This document shows positions 19,383-28,099 of a DNA stretch of 64,000 nucleotides, in pieces. A model generated the notes under the pieces. It did not search any database, was not told where the DNA came from, and was given only the letters and a program-made list of their open reading frames with translations. This stretch comes from Myxococcales bacterium (GTDB lineage Bacteria > Myxococcota_A > Polyangia > Polyangiales > Polyangiaceae). Every line of letters starts with the position of its first letter. Positions within the stretch are counted from its first letter, which is position 1. The stretch is from NCBI GenBank assembly GCA_903642325.1, contig CAHJWM010000001.1, positions 124,001 through 188,000 of the forward strand. The letters run 5' to 3'. A program made the translations under genes and the position numbers.

Positions 19383-19727
19383 CTAGCCGTCCTTGGGAGG
19401 GACCGAGCCGTCTTCGACGTCGAGATACTTCAGACCGACGATTTGCCCGTCGGATTCGTCCTGCAGCCACGCCACCTCGGAACGCCGCGGCGCGACGGAA
19501 TCCTCGTCTCCGACGATCACCTCGTACTCGTGGCCCTGCAACAGCGGTTCTTCGACCACCGCGCGCACGCCGCCTCGGCTCACATTCAGCGCCCAGCCGT
19601 GCGTCTCGAAACCAGGGGCCCGGACGAGCACTCGTTCCGATGATTCATGCCGCGCACCTCCGCCATACCGGCGCGGCGCGCGGAGCTCCTGCTCGGATCC
19701 GGATGATGGTGGCTTTTCGAGAGTCAC
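19383..19727 (-). CDS. PilZ domain protein
   Basis: A protein of about 114 residues with a PilZ fold: an arginine-rich N-terminal switch (RAPRRYGGGARHESSER) followed by NVSRGGVRA, which matches the (D/N)xSxxG motif. PilZ domains usually bind cyclic di-GMP. The classic RxxxR is not perfectly spaced, so ligand binding is uncertain. The start is unclear: the frame stays open to 19901, but GTG 19727 avoids running far into the divergent upstream gene. It is probably co-transcribed with the helicase gene. Confidence 0.7.
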   Translation of the reverse strand: MTLEKPPSSGSEQELRAPRRYGGGARHESSERVLVRAPGFETHGWALNVSRGGVRAVVEEPLLQGHEYEVIVGDEDSVAPRRSEVAWLQDESDGQIVGLKYLDVEDGSVPPKDG

Positions 19728-19888
19728 GGTCAAAACCAGCGCGCACGCTAGCACGAGAGCCGCCCCCCGGGCTCCCGAGCGGGTCTCGGCGGGTGAGGTC
19801 GAGCCCGGCGGTCGATCTTGACGCTCGGCACGGGTTCCGCGTACGGTTCTTGGTGGTCCAACGGGGCCCGAGCGCTGTAAACGCGGAC

Positions 19889-20320
19889 ATGCCTGCATCA
19901 ACCTTGAGTGAGCTAAAAAAGCTCCTGCTCGCTGAGGGCTTCGAGGTGTATCGCACCTTGAGCGACCGCGTCGTGCTCGCTGACCGCGTCCGCGACAACC
20001 TGATCATGGACAGCGGCGTCTCTGCTCGAATCGGGCCCGAGCCGCGTGTGCACTTCGTGGTCCGGGCTCAAGGCAGCGACTTTCCGACGGAATCGGCGCC
20101 CGAGATCTTCGAACGAGCGCGCCTGCTAGCTAGAGACGCGATGACCCGAAACTACCGAGAGGTCGGCGCAAATAGCGTCGACGTGCACGACCCGGGGGAT
20201 CGCTCGCAAACGCTCGACGTGTGGCACGAAGTTGCCTTCGAGAAGACCCTCGCCAGCGATAGCGAGCTCCTAAGCGAGCTGCGGTACGCATTCTCCCTCG
20301 AAAAGACCGCGGCTCGCTGA
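19889..20320 (+). CDS. Conserved hypothetical protein
   Basis: A 143-residue protein, not recognised. It is predicted soluble, mixed alpha/beta and acidic, with no signal peptide or transmembrane segment. The ATG at 19889 is the first plausible start in a frame that is open for much longer upstream, where the upstream part is only a shadow of the helicase gene. The N-terminal half (STLSELKKLLLAEGFEVYR) resembles a helix-strand unit. It is transcribed away from the PilZ/helicase pair, so the two units may share the short spacer as promoter. No function is assigned. Confidence 0.6.
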   Translation: MPASTLSELKKLLLAEGFEVYRTLSDRVVLADRVRDNLIMDSGVSARIGPEPRVHFVVRAQGSDFPTESAPEIFERARLLARDAMTRNYREVGANSVDVHDPGDRSQTLDVWHEVAFEKTLASDSELLSELRYAFSLEKTAAR

Positions 20321-20514
20321 AAAACGCGCTTAGTCCTGGGCCTCGTGGCGAGCCGGTGGCGTTGCCTAGGCCCTCCGAGCGCGGATGGAACGGGTCCGGA
20401 GTAGCGCGGTTCGTCGCGTAGACCTAGCGCGGGGAGCGTGGTATTTGCCGCGCCCTTCCGGCTAAGCCGTGCGCTGGCTCATGCCGCCAGCGGCTTCGCA
20501 GAGAGTTTGGACCA

Positions 20515-22254
20515 ATGTTGAGCATCTTCCGCGGTGGCGGCGTTTCCCAGGTGATCGTGGGCGGCATCGCGTTTTCGATCATTTTGGTGTTCGCGCTCGA
20601 ATTTCGCGCAGGTAGAAATGGGCCCACCGCCAGCCTCAAGAAGGAGTGCGCGGTCGAGCTCAAGGGCTCGTGCCTCGACCCGAAGGAGTATTACGCATCA
20701 TTTGGCTTGGTCGCCCCGCGCGGCCTCGATGCAAAGGCGGCACGCTCCCTCGGTCTGCACCGGAAAGTGCTCGATGGATTGGTGGAGCGCGAACTTTTGG
20801 TCGCTGAAGCCGAACGGCTGGGGATCGGGGTGAGCGAAGCGGACGTCGAGGCGGAGCTGTTCAATGGTCGTGCGCACGTCTCGGTGCCCGCCGAAGATGG
20901 CGAAAAGCTGAGCTACCAGTTGGGTCTGTGCCGGCGCTCGGACGAGGCACAGGGCTGCGAGCTCGGCGCCGACACCATGGTGCGCGAGCTGCACGTGAAG
21001 CGCACCGCCGACGAGCCCTTCGACTATGCGGTTTACGAGCGCGAGGTACGCATCCTCGCCAATCGTGGGCCCAAAGAGTTCAAGGAAATGCAGCAGCGGG
21101 AGCTAGTCGCGGCGCGCATGCGCGACCTGATCCGCGAGCCAGTGCGCGTGCCGGAGAACGAAGCGTTCGACATCTTCGCCCAGCAGCGCAGCACCGCCAT
21201 CATTCGCAGCGTTGCCCTGGCCCGCAATTGGTTCGCAAAGTACGTGGTCGATCAAAGCGATGCGGCGCTCGACAAGTGGCGGGGAGCGAACAAGCCATTG
21301 GTAGACTCGGCATGGGAGGCCGAAAAAGCGAGCTTTAGCGCGGGCTGCACCCCGATGCGAGAAATCGTGCTCGAGCTCGGCCCGGGCGCAAACGATGAGG
21401 ACCGCGCAACAACCCGCAAGAAGCTCGACGCCGCCCGGCAGCGCGTCAGTGGAGGCGAAAGCTTTGCCAGCGTGGCGCGATCGCTGAGCGAAGGCGTGAC
21501 CGCTACCTTGGGCGGTGAGCTCGGTTGCGTGGGAGCAAACTACGGAGTGGGTAACGAAGAGCTGGTCAAAGCGTCCGCCGCGCTCAAGCCCGGTGAGCTC
21601 TCACCGATCATCGAGACACCCCGCGGGCTACACGTCCTAGAGGTGGACCCGAAGCTCGACAGCACGAACCTCGAGCTGTTTGGAAAGCGCTACGTCGGCC
21701 GCAAGCTGTTCGTGAATGCCGCCGCGGATGCGCAGCTCGAGGGTTTCGGTGAAGAGCTGATCAAGCGCGCTAAAGCCGGCGCCAAGTTGGAGGAGGCCGT
21801 CGCCGCCCAGCTTGCGCTCGTCGTGCCCGTCCCGAAAGCCAAGCCGGTCGAAGACAAAGTGCCGGCAACTTTACCTGCCCTCGCCGCGGGCGACTGCCCA
21901 AAGGTCGAGATCTCCGCGCCGTTTAGCTTATCCGGCAACCCCCTGCCGCAGCTGACACCCAAGGAGCCATTGGCCGCGCACGCCTTCGACCTGAAAAATC
22001 CCGGCGATCTTTGGCAATCGCCGATCGGGACGAGTGATGGTTCGGTCGTCATCCAGCTGAAAGAAAAGAGCGCCGCGCAACGGAGCGAGTTCGACAAAAA
22101 CAAGGCTCAGATCCTCGGACCGCTGACCCGCGCGAAGGCGACGGAGGCACTGGCGAACTACGTTGCGGAGCTGAAAAAGAAGCTGGGCGACCGCATCAAA
22201 GTGGACGCGCGCTTCAGCGAAGAGCCCAAGTCGGCGCGGAACGACGACGAGTGA
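20515..22254 (+). CDS. PpiD/SurA-like peptidyl-prolyl isomerase, membrane anchored
   Basis: A 579-residue envelope chaperone-like protein. A single N-terminal helix (VIVGGIAFSIILVFALEF) anchors it to the inner membrane. A SurA/PpiD-like helical N-domain follows (DGLVERELLVAEAERLGI), and a PpiC-type parvulin domain sits at about residues 280-385, recognised by SFASVARSLSEG and GELGCVG, ending in LSPIIETPRGLHVLEV. A C-terminal domain follows. It should help fold exported proteins by cis-trans proline isomerisation. Its stop overlaps the GTG start of the M16 peptidase gene (GTGA), so the two are probably made together. Confidence 0.88.
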   Translation: MLSIFRGGGVSQVIVGGIAFSIILVFALEFRAGRNGPTASLKKECAVELKGSCLDPKEYYASFGLVAPRGLDAKAARSLGLHRKVLDGLVERELLVAEAERLGIGVSEADVEAELFNGRAHVSVPAEDGEKLSYQLGLCRRSDEAQGCELGADTMVRELHVKRTADEPFDYAVYEREVRILANRGPKEFKEMQQRELVAARMRDLIREPVRVPENEAFDIFAQQRSTAIIRSVALARNWFAKYVVDQSDAALDKWRGANKPLVDSAWEAEKASFSAGCTPMREIVLELGPGANDEDRATTRKKLDAARQRVSGGESFASVARSLSEGVTATLGGELGCVGANYGVGNEELVKASAALKPGELSPIIETPRGLHVLEVDPKLDSTNLELFGKRYVGRKLFVNAAADAQLEGFGEELIKRAKAGAKLEEAVAAQLALVVPVPKAKPVEDKVPATLPALAAGDCPKVEISAPFSLSGNPLPQLTPKEPLAAHAFDLKNPGDLWQSPIGTSDGSVVIQLKEKSAAQRSEFDKNKAQILGPLTRAKATEALANYVAELKKKLGDRIKVDARFSEEPKSARNDDE

Positions 22255-23549
22255 CCGCCGCCCGAATCCATGCCCCGCTCGCCCGCGTCGAAGCCAAGCT
22301 CTCGAACGGCCTGCGTGTGAGCGCGGTCCGTATGCCCCACGTCCGGCGCAGCGTGATCGACATACACACCCGCATCGGATCCCGCTTCGAAAATCGCACC
22401 GACAACGGCATCAGCCATTTTCTGGAGCACATGCTGCACCGCGGCACCGCGCGCTATCCATCCGCGCATGCCCTGGCGCTGGCGTTCGAAGCGCGGGGCG
22501 GAGCGCTGTCCGCCATGACCTACGTTGATCACGGCGCGCTCAGCCTGTCCGCTCCCCCCGAGAACCTATCGGAGCTGATCTCAATCCTGTCCGAGGTCCT
22601 GCTCGCCCCAATTTTTACGGGTTTGGATGTCGAAAGAGGCATCGTTCGCGAGGAGATCCTGGAGAGCCTGGATGAAGACGGGCGCTCGATCGACGCCGAC
22701 CACTTACTGCGCCAGCTCGCTTTTCCAGACCACCCCTTGGGCTACCCGATCACCGGCTCGCTTCAAACGCTGGACAGTTTCGATATTCCGCTGCTGCGGG
22801 AGCATCACGCCGCGCGTTATATCGCCGAAGGCAGCGTGGTGACCTTGGCAGGGCCGTTCGATCCCGAAGCCCAGATCGCCGAAGTCGCTGCCGCTTTCAG
22901 TGCTTTGCCGCACGGCCGCGAGCCGACCGCGGCGCCGCCCGCGCCACAGTCGGAGCTACGTTTTTCGCACGTCAAATACACGGGCAGCCAGGCCGCGGTG
23001 CGGGTTGGCTTCCGCGCACCCGGCGAACGAGATCCGGACGAGCCTGCCACGGAGCTGCTCTTGCGCGTGTTGGACGACGGCATGGCCACCCGCCTGTACG
23101 AGCGGTTGTGCGATGAAATGGGGCTTTGCTACGATGTATCGGCGAGCTACGAGGCGTTCTGCGACGTGGGCCTGTTCGACGTGGCCGCCGACGCGGCGCC
23201 GGAGCGGGCAGAAGAGGTGCTTCGCGAAATCTTTTCCGTGCTGCATGCCTTGCGCGAAGAGGGGCCCTCGCAAAGCGAGCTCGACAAAGCCAAAAAGCGC
23301 TTCAATTGGCAGCTTTCCGAGCAAGACGATGACCCCGCGGCGTTGAGCAGTTTTTACGGGCTGGGCGAGCTCACCGGCATCGCCCGTACGCCGGACGAAC
23401 GGCGGCAGCTGCTCGAGTCGAAGTCACGCGAGGAGGTTCGTCGCGCCGCCGCGCGTCTCTTTTCGAGCGAGGCGCTGAACGTGCTGGTGGTCGGCCCCCT
23501 GGGCGCCAAAGTACGTGACCGCTTGGAACGCGCCAGCCGCGCGTTCTAG
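22251..23549 (+). CDS. M16 family zinc peptidase
   Basis: A 432-residue peptidase of the insulinase/mitochondrial-processing-peptidase family. The inverted zinc motif HxxEH is present as HFLEH (His56, Glu59, His60), and the distal glutamate is expected in VREEILESL near residue 135. The protein has the paired-domain layout (N-terminal active half, C-terminal half with RLYERL and a DVSASYE strand). It has no signal peptide, so it is probably cytoplasmic. It starts at GTG, overlapping the upstream isomerase stop by 4 bp, and its stop overlaps the convergent XRE gene by 4 bp within CTAG. Confidence 0.93.
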   Translation: MTAARIHAPLARVEAKLSNGLRVSAVRMPHVRRSVIDIHTRIGSRFENRTDNGISHFLEHMLHRGTARYPSAHALALAFEARGGALSAMTYVDHGALSLSAPPENLSELISILSEVLLAPIFTGLDVERGIVREEILESLDEDGRSIDADHLLRQLAFPDHPLGYPITGSLQTLDSFDIPLLREHHAARYIAEGSVVTLAGPFDPEAQIAEVAAAFSALPHGREPTAAPPAPQSELRFSHVKYTGSQAAVRVGFRAPGERDPDEPATELLLRVLDDGMATRLYERLCDEMGLCYDVSASYEAFCDVGLFDVAADAAPERAEEVLREIFSVLHALREEGPSQSELDKAKKRFNWQLSEQDDDPAALSSFYGLGELTGIARTPDERRQLLESKSREEVRRAAARLFSSEALNVLVVGPLGAKVRDRLERASRAF

Positions 23550-23986
23550 CGGCGACGTAGCGCCGGCTTTGCGTCCGAGCGATCGTCACGAACCAGCGCT
23601 TCCGCGACGCGGATGACGCGCCGCTTGGTCGCCGCGCTCACGCCGCGGAGCACCGACGCCAAGCGGTCGTCACGAGGCTTCTGCTTGGTCGGCGTGGAGA
23701 GGAGCTCCGCAACTTCCACGCCGAGCGCAGTGCCAATGCGCTCCATGGTCTCCAGCGAGGGGTTGGCGTTCGCCGACAGCCGTCCGCGGAGCACGCGCTC
23801 TAGCCGGGCTACGGTCTCGACCGTCACGCCCGCCCGCGCCGCCAGCTCGGCCTGGGTCAGCTCCGCCTGGATGCGCAATCGACGAACCTGCTCGGCCAAG
23901 CGCACGGCCAGGTCGGTCGCGCGCGGTCTAAGCGACTCATCCACGCGCGCTCGAACCGGACGGGCGCCTTCCGACTTCAAAGACAT
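23546..23986 (-). CDS. XRE-family helix-turn-helix regulator
   Basis: A 146-residue DNA-binding protein. The helix-turn-helix occupies about residues 30-85, with LTQAELAARAGVTVETVARLE as the two helices, followed by ANPSLETMERIGTALGVEV. The basic C-terminal tail (TKQKPRDDRLASVLRGVSAA) may be a regulatory or dimerisation segment. It is transcribed with the lipoprotein gene that ends about 75 bp upstream. No target operator could be identified. Family assignment is firm; the regulon is unknown. Confidence 0.88.
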   Translation of the reverse strand: MSLKSEGARPVRARVDESLRPRATDLAVRLAEQVRRLRIQAELTQAELAARAGVTVETVARLERVLRGRLSANANPSLETMERIGTALGVEVAELLSTPTKQKPRDDRLASVLRGVSAATKRRVIRVAEALVRDDRSDAKPALRRR

Positions 23987-24061
23987 CGAACCTCAGCCGC
24001 ATCGTGCGCAGCTCCGATGCCGCGATGATGGCGCCCGCAAGACAACCAGGTTTCGGCCGCG

Positions 24062-24751
24062 TCACTCGGAGGTCGCGCGTTCTTTGGGCGTCACCACGAG
24101 CCGACGACGCACCGCGCGCGTTTCGATGCCGAGCACGTGGACGCCGCTCAACATTCGATCGACCGCGCTGCCGAGGCGCGCCGCTACTTCTTCCTCGGCC
24201 TTGCTGCCCTCGACCCTGGTCGTAAAAATGGCGACGTAACAACGACCGACGCTCGCGCCGATCGCCATCGCGTAACCCGATATCCCTTGCGCGCTCGGTT
24301 CGACTCCGACCACGAGCTCCGTATCGAAATCCGGCGGGACTGCGAACGCACGGCGATCCACGATTGCTTCCTCGCGGACCGTTGGGATCGAGGGGCGGGT
24401 CAACCGCGCTTGAGCCTCACAATCTTCGCGACGCACCAGGCGCTCCGCGCGCCAGGTGCGCAACGCCAACTGTGAAGAGCTGGGCCCATGGTCGAGGAGT
24501 AGCCAGAGCGGCCCATCCTTGATTTGCCAGCTCGCCTTGTTTGGCAGCACGAGCTCGACCGGGAAATCGAGGGACCGCGAACGCACGCGCCGCCCTGGGC
24601 CAGCCGGTAAGTGATGGGGGTCCGGGGCTGCCGACGAGTGAGCCGGGGGGTGCCGCGCGGGTAAGCCGGCACACGCCTGAGTCACGCTGAGCGCCACGCC
24701 GCAGGTGAACAGCGAAGCCTTGAGCAAGGCGCGCACGATATCCCGATCCAT
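24062..24751 (-). CDS. Hypothetical exported protein
   Basis: A 229-residue protein with an N-terminal signal peptide (MDRDIVRALLKASLFTC ... ALSVTQACAG). The TQAC cysteine could be a weak lipobox, but TQA is a poor match, so ordinary secretion is possible. A Pro/Ser-rich linker follows, then a compact mixed domain with beta strands such as VRSRSLDFPVELVLP and YVAIFTTRVEG. No family is recognised. ATG 24751 is chosen over an earlier frame start because it immediately precedes the signal peptide. It diverges from the gene at 24796 with a 44-bp gap. Confidence 0.6.
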   Translation of the reverse strand: MDRDIVRALLKASLFTCGVALSVTQACAGLPARHPPAHSSAAPDPHHLPAGPGRRVRSRSLDFPVELVLPNKASWQIKDGPLWLLLDHGPSSSQLALRTWRAERLVRREDCEAQARLTRPSIPTVREEAIVDRRAFAVPPDFDTELVVGVEPSAQGISGYAMAIGASVGRCYVAIFTTRVEGSKAEEEVAARLGSAVDRMLSGVHVLGIETRAVRRRLVVTPKERATSE

Positions 24752-24795
24752 CCGCCGTTTGGGCGTGCTATTTCTGCCCAGACTGCGGCGCGCCC

Positions 24796-25401
24796 ATGTC
24801 ACAACGAAGTAAGCGACCGGACCCCCAGTCCGTCAAATCCGACAAGCGTGGTCAGCCCGGCCAGCGCATTCAGCCCGGTCAGCGCGACAGAGCTCGTGCG
24901 GCGCGGCGGCCCTTGGCCCCGCTGCCGGAAGTCGTGCTGGCCCGACGCCCGGCTAGCACTCCTGCACCCGCAGCCCTCGGTGCCGAGGCAGTCATCGCCG
25001 CGCCGGTGGTGGCCACAGACGAGCCGTCGACGCCGCCCAAGCGCGCCGCCCGGATCGTGACGGGCGCGACGGCGGTCGATGACAGCGAGCTCGAACGTCG
25101 TCATTTGCTTTCGCGTTTGCTGGACAGTGAAGGGCCGCATGCGGTGACGCGCGCGGCCAGCGCTTACAGAAAGGCCGGCTTCGATTTTCCCGAAGAGCAG
25201 TTGGTCCAACTCAAGCTGCTCGAGCATAAGGACGAGTCGGAAGTGTGCAGCGCGCTCGGCGTGCTGGCGGCGTTGCTCGATGAGCAGCAGCCCGAAAAGC
25301 TTCCTGTCTTCGAGCAGCGGCTGAAGCGGTTGGAGGACAGCGCTGAAGAGCCGGAGACGCGCCAGCGCGCGGCCGAGCTGCGCCGCGTGCTTCGCACTTG
25401 A
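24796..25401 (+). CDS. Hypothetical helical protein
   Basis: A 201-residue protein not recognised. The first 90 residues are basic and low-complexity (PGQRIQPGQRDRARAARRP), with an Ala/Pro-rich linker. The second half is alpha-helical and resembles HEAT/ARM-like or TPR-like packing (ELERRHLLSRLLDSEG, then CSALGVLAALLDEQQ). It begins a probable three-gene unit with the cysteine-triplet protein 18 bp downstream and a small membrane protein after that. No signal peptide is seen. Confidence 0.55.
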   Translation: MSQRSKRPDPQSVKSDKRGQPGQRIQPGQRDRARAARRPLAPLPEVVLARRPASTPAPAALGAEAVIAAPVVATDEPSTPPKRAARIVTGATAVDDSELERRHLLSRLLDSEGPHAVTRAASAYRKAGFDFPEEQLVQLKLLEHKDESEVCSALGVLAALLDEQQPEKLPVFEQRLKRLEDSAEEPETRQRAAELRRVLRT

Positions 25402-25419
25402 GAGCACGCTTCTACGGCA

Positions 25420-25851
25420 ATGGCGAAAGAATCGAAGCTCACCGCGCGTTCCTTCGAGATGAAGCTCAGAAAGCTCGTGGCGGGCCTGGGCCGTGACCGC
25501 GAGAACGACTCCTGCGTGGCCTGCGAGCGTTGCGTCGCTTGCGATTCATGCACGTTCTGCAGCGACTCCGAGCGCCTCTTGCGCTGTAATTTTTGCGTCC
25601 GTTGCGTGCAGTGCTCGGACAGTTTGCACTGCCGCGGCTCGCGGAACCTCAATGGCTGTCAGCACTGTGTCGATTCCGAAAATTGCACCGCCAGCGCTTA
25701 CGTGGTTCGCTCCGTAGCCCTCAGTGGTTGCTCGTACTGCTTCGGCTGCGTCGGCCTCACCGGGCGAGACTTCCACATTTTGAACGAGCGCTACGAGCGT
25801 CGCGACTATTTCGCCCTCACTGAGCACCTGAGTCGCGAGCTCAAGCTCTGA
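25420..25851 (+). CDS. Cysteine-triplet repeat protein
   Basis: A 143-residue protein with 17 cysteines, all between residues 32 and 110 and all at positions equal to 2 modulo 3. They run as CxxCxxC series, and the register continues through positions where Ser, Leu or Val replaces Cys. The motif C(S/V)DS recurs at 47, 65 and 83, exactly 18 residues apart. The C-terminal part (CFGCVGL, then HILNERYERRDYF) resembles, from memory, a family of repeat proteins seen in candidate-phyla bacteria. A Cys-lined solenoid or a metal-cluster protein is inferred. It sits between two unknown genes, and the start ATG is 18 bp after the upstream stop. The exact function is unknown. Confidence 0.8.
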   Translation: MAKESKLTARSFEMKLRKLVAGLGRDRENDSCVACERCVACDSCTFCSDSERLLRCNFCVRCVQCSDSLHCRGSRNLNGCQHCVDSENCTASAYVVRSVALSGCSYCFGCVGLTGRDFHILNERYERRDYFALTEHLSRELKL

Positions 25852-25854
25852 GCA

Positions 25855-26181
25855 ATGGGCGACTCCGCATTCGAAGCGCTGTGGAAAAACGTTCTCGATG
25901 AGTGGGACGAGGAACGCCGGCACGGTGCGTTCCTCGAGCACTGCGAGGCGACCGATCAGCTGGCTGAAGCCGCCGCCCGCTACCGCGGCATGAAGGGAGA
26001 TCGCGACCGCTCGGGCCTCGCCGAGAAACGACTCGCTTTCGTGGCCATCGTCGCCCTGGCCAAACTCGAAGCGACGCGCAGCCAGCCGCCACGCGCGCGC
26101 CGCAACAGCAATCTCATTCTCGCGGCAAGCTTCGGATTCGCCGCGCTCGGTCTTCTGGCCTATCTTTTGGTATCGCGTTAG
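25855..26181 (+). CDS. Small C-tail-anchored membrane protein
   Basis: A 108-residue protein with a charged helical N-terminal part (DSAFEALWKNVLDEWDEERR) and one C-terminal transmembrane helix (LILAASFGFAALGLLAYLLV), preceded by a basic patch (PPRARRNSN). This is a tail-anchor topology. It follows the cysteine-triplet gene by 3 bp, so the two are very likely co-translated. No family is recognised. It could be a membrane anchor or partner for the cysteine-triplet protein; this is inference only. Confidence 0.65.
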   Translation: MGDSAFEALWKNVLDEWDEERRHGAFLEHCEATDQLAEAAARYRGMKGDRDRSGLAEKRLAFVAIVALAKLEATRSQPPRARRNSNLILAASFGFAALGLLAYLLVSR

Positions 26182-26284
26182 TCTGCTTGATATCTATTCA
26201 AAATCATTGAGGTATCGCAGCAGCGGGGGCGCGTTCCTTACATCGGAATACACGACGGGGGGCAAGAGTTACGAACGCACGGTG

Positions 26285-26307
26285 GCGCCGGCGTCTTGTG
26301 CCGGCGC
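26285..26307. other. GC hairpin upstream of pal
   Basis: A perfect 8-bp inverted repeat (gcgccggc / gccggcgc) around a 7-nt loop, about 60 bp before the pal start. It has no trailing T tract, so it is either a weak terminator of the upstream unit or a structure in the pal leader. Confidence 0.5.
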
Positions 26308-26368
26308 TCCCCGCAATCGATGTATACCCGTGCCCGGCCCCAGCTAGGGGTGCGCCAAGGAGCTAATT

Positions 26369-26911
26369 ATGAAGTACGCCGCAGCAATCGTTTTCCTGTC
26401 CGCCGCCGTCGCCGCTGGCTGCGCATCCGACCCGCCGAAGCCCGCCGCGGCGCCTATGCCGACCCGCGCCGCCACCGTGCGGCCCGCGCCCGCGGTCGCT
26501 GCACCGATCGAGAAGCCAGGCGACGACCCTTCGCGCTCGAACATCAACATTTCGGACGAGATCAAGAAGGCGTGCGGCATCACCGATTCTGAAGCCTTCT
26601 TCTCCTACGATTCGGCCAACGTTCGCCCCCAAGACAAGGCCGTCTTGAAGAAGCTTGCTGATTGTTTCAGCACAGGTCCACTCAAGGGCCGCGAGTTACG
26701 CTTGGTCGGGCACGCCGATCCCCGCGGCGAGGAGGAATACAACATGGTGCTCGGCGGCCGCCGTGCCGACAATGTCAAGTCGGCGATCGCCGACGAAGGT
26801 TTGTCTGCGGCGAAGATCGCTACCACGTCACGCGGCGAGCTCGACGCCATCGGCACGGACGACGATTCGTGGGCGAAGGACCGGCGCGTGGACGTCGTCC
26901 TCGGCAAGTAG
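26369..26911 (+). CDS. pal: Peptidoglycan-associated lipoprotein (Pal)
   Basis: A 180-residue lipoprotein with lipobox AAGC (Cys18), a Pro/Ala-rich linker, and an OmpA-like C-terminal domain. The domain starts with FFSYDSANVRPQDKAVL and contains GHADPRGEEEYNMVLGGRRA and the closing WAKDRRVDVVL. It binds peptidoglycan and links it to the outer membrane. It is the first gene of the Tol-Pal unit, with tolQ 12 bp downstream. The usual E. coli order has pal near the end, so the placement here is different. Confidence 0.93.
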   Translation: MKYAAAIVFLSAAVAAGCASDPPKPAAAPMPTRAATVRPAPAVAAPIEKPGDDPSRSNINISDEIKKACGITDSEAFFSYDSANVRPQDKAVLKKLADCFSTGPLKGRELRLVGHADPRGEEEYNMVLGGRRADNVKSAIADEGLSAAKIATTSRGELDAIGTDDDSWAKDRRVDVVLGK

Positions 26912-26923
26912 CCCGGGCGTCCG

Positions 26924-27628
26924 ATGACCTTGGCCTTCATAGCGGTCTTTGCCGATCCAAAGGGCGTCGACCCGATCGGGTTGATGCTCGGCGCGTCCGG
27001 CGTCGTGCTCGTGGTGCTGTCGATTTTGGTCGTGGCATCTTGCCTGGTCTGGCTAATCTGGTTCTTGAAGTCGGCCCAGATTGGGCGGCTTCTCAGCACC
27101 CACCACGCCTTCGAGAAAGCGACCGCAAGCACGGAGCGGGCGTCGGACTTGATCGCGCTCGCAATCGCGCACAAGAGCGCACCCGGGGCGCGGGTCGTGC
27201 TGGAGCTCGCCAAACGCCACCACCAAAGACACCTGACGTCTGAGCTGCTCATGGCGGTTGCCCGGCGAGCCATCGCCAGTGAACAGCAACGCTCCATGGC
27301 CCTGATGCCCACGCTCTCCAGTATTGCGTCCGCGGCGCCGTTCATCGGCCTGTTCGGGACGGTGTGGGGCATCATGGATGCATTTTTACGCATCGGCGTG
27401 GAAAAGAGCGCGTCACTTCCGGTCGTGGCGCCAGCGATCGGTGAGGCGCTGATCGCAACCGCCTTCGGTTTGGTTGCGGCGATCCCGGCGACGATTGGCT
27501 TCAACTACGTCGACAAACGGATCGGGGACCTTTTAGACGAGCTCACCGCGTCGGCAGAGGTGTGGGTGGAAACGCTGATTGCCGACCCGGGCGACGGCGG
27601 CGTGCCACTGGCTCGCGGTCGAGGCTGA
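26924..27628 (+). CDS. tolQ: TolQ-type proton channel
   Basis: A 234-residue inner-membrane protein of the MotA/TolQ/ExbB family. Three transmembrane helices are visible: LMLGASGVVLVVLSILVVASCLVWLIWF, ASAAPFIGLFGTVWGIM, and ALIATAFGLVAAIPATIGF. The second contains the family GLFGTVWG motif. With TolR it forms the proton-driven motor of the Tol-Pal envelope constriction machine. It lies 12 bp after pal and 3 bp before tolR. Confidence 0.95.
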   Translation: MTLAFIAVFADPKGVDPIGLMLGASGVVLVVLSILVVASCLVWLIWFLKSAQIGRLLSTHHAFEKATASTERASDLIALAIAHKSAPGARVVLELAKRHHQRHLTSELLMAVARRAIASEQQRSMALMPTLSSIASAAPFIGLFGTVWGIMDAFLRIGVEKSASLPVVAPAIGEALIATAFGLVAAIPATIGFNYVDKRIGDLLDELTASAEVWVETLIADPGDGGVPLARGRG

Positions 27629-27631
27629 GCC

Positions 27632-28096
27632 ATGGCCATGGGCGCTGCACGCAGGAGAGGCCGTGGTGGCGGTTTCCGCGACATCAACATCACGCCATTG
27701 GTCGACGTGATGCTCGTGCTCGTGATCGTGTTCATGGTCACCGCACCGCTGCTCACTACCGGTCTGCGCATCAATCTGCCCGAGGTCCACGCCGCGCAAA
27801 CACCGGTCAAAGACGCCCGCCTACTGGTCACCGTGACCAAAGACGAAAAAGTCCTATTCGGCGAAGAGGATGTCACGTCGCACATCGATCAAGCCCTCAA
27901 GGATAACGCGCGCGTGCAGAAAGAACATGAGCTCTATATCCGGGCGGATAAAGATGCCCGTTACGGCATCGTCGCCACGGTCGTGGCGGCCGCTCGCAAC
28001 AGCGGCGTCGAGTCACTCAATCTTCTCGTCGAGCCGCAGCTCGAGCCCGACGAAGCGACCGACGACAAGAAGAAGTCGGTCACGAAGGGTCTCTGA
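27632..28096 (+). CDS. tolR: TolR-type ExbD/TolR protein
   Basis: A 154-residue protein with a basic N-terminus, one transmembrane helix (VDVMLVLVIVFMVTAPLL) preceded by the motif INITPLVDVML, and a periplasmic domain ending in the conserved KDARYGIVATVVAAARNSGV segment. The aspartate in PLVDVML is the expected proton-carrying residue. It partners TolQ. The stop is 3 bp before the tolA-like gene. Confidence 0.94.
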   Translation: MAMGAARRRGRGGGFRDINITPLVDVMLVLVIVFMVTAPLLTTGLRINLPEVHAAQTPVKDARLLVTVTKDEKVLFGEEDVTSHIDQALKDNARVQKEHELYIRADKDARYGIVATVVAAARNSGVESLNLLVEPQLEPDEATDDKKKSVTKGL

Positions 28097-28099
28097 GCG

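Noticed and set aside
18893-19888. N-terminal extension of the 143-residue gene
   Set aside because: It lies antisense to the helicase and PilZ genes and has no protein-like composition; ATG 19889 is used.
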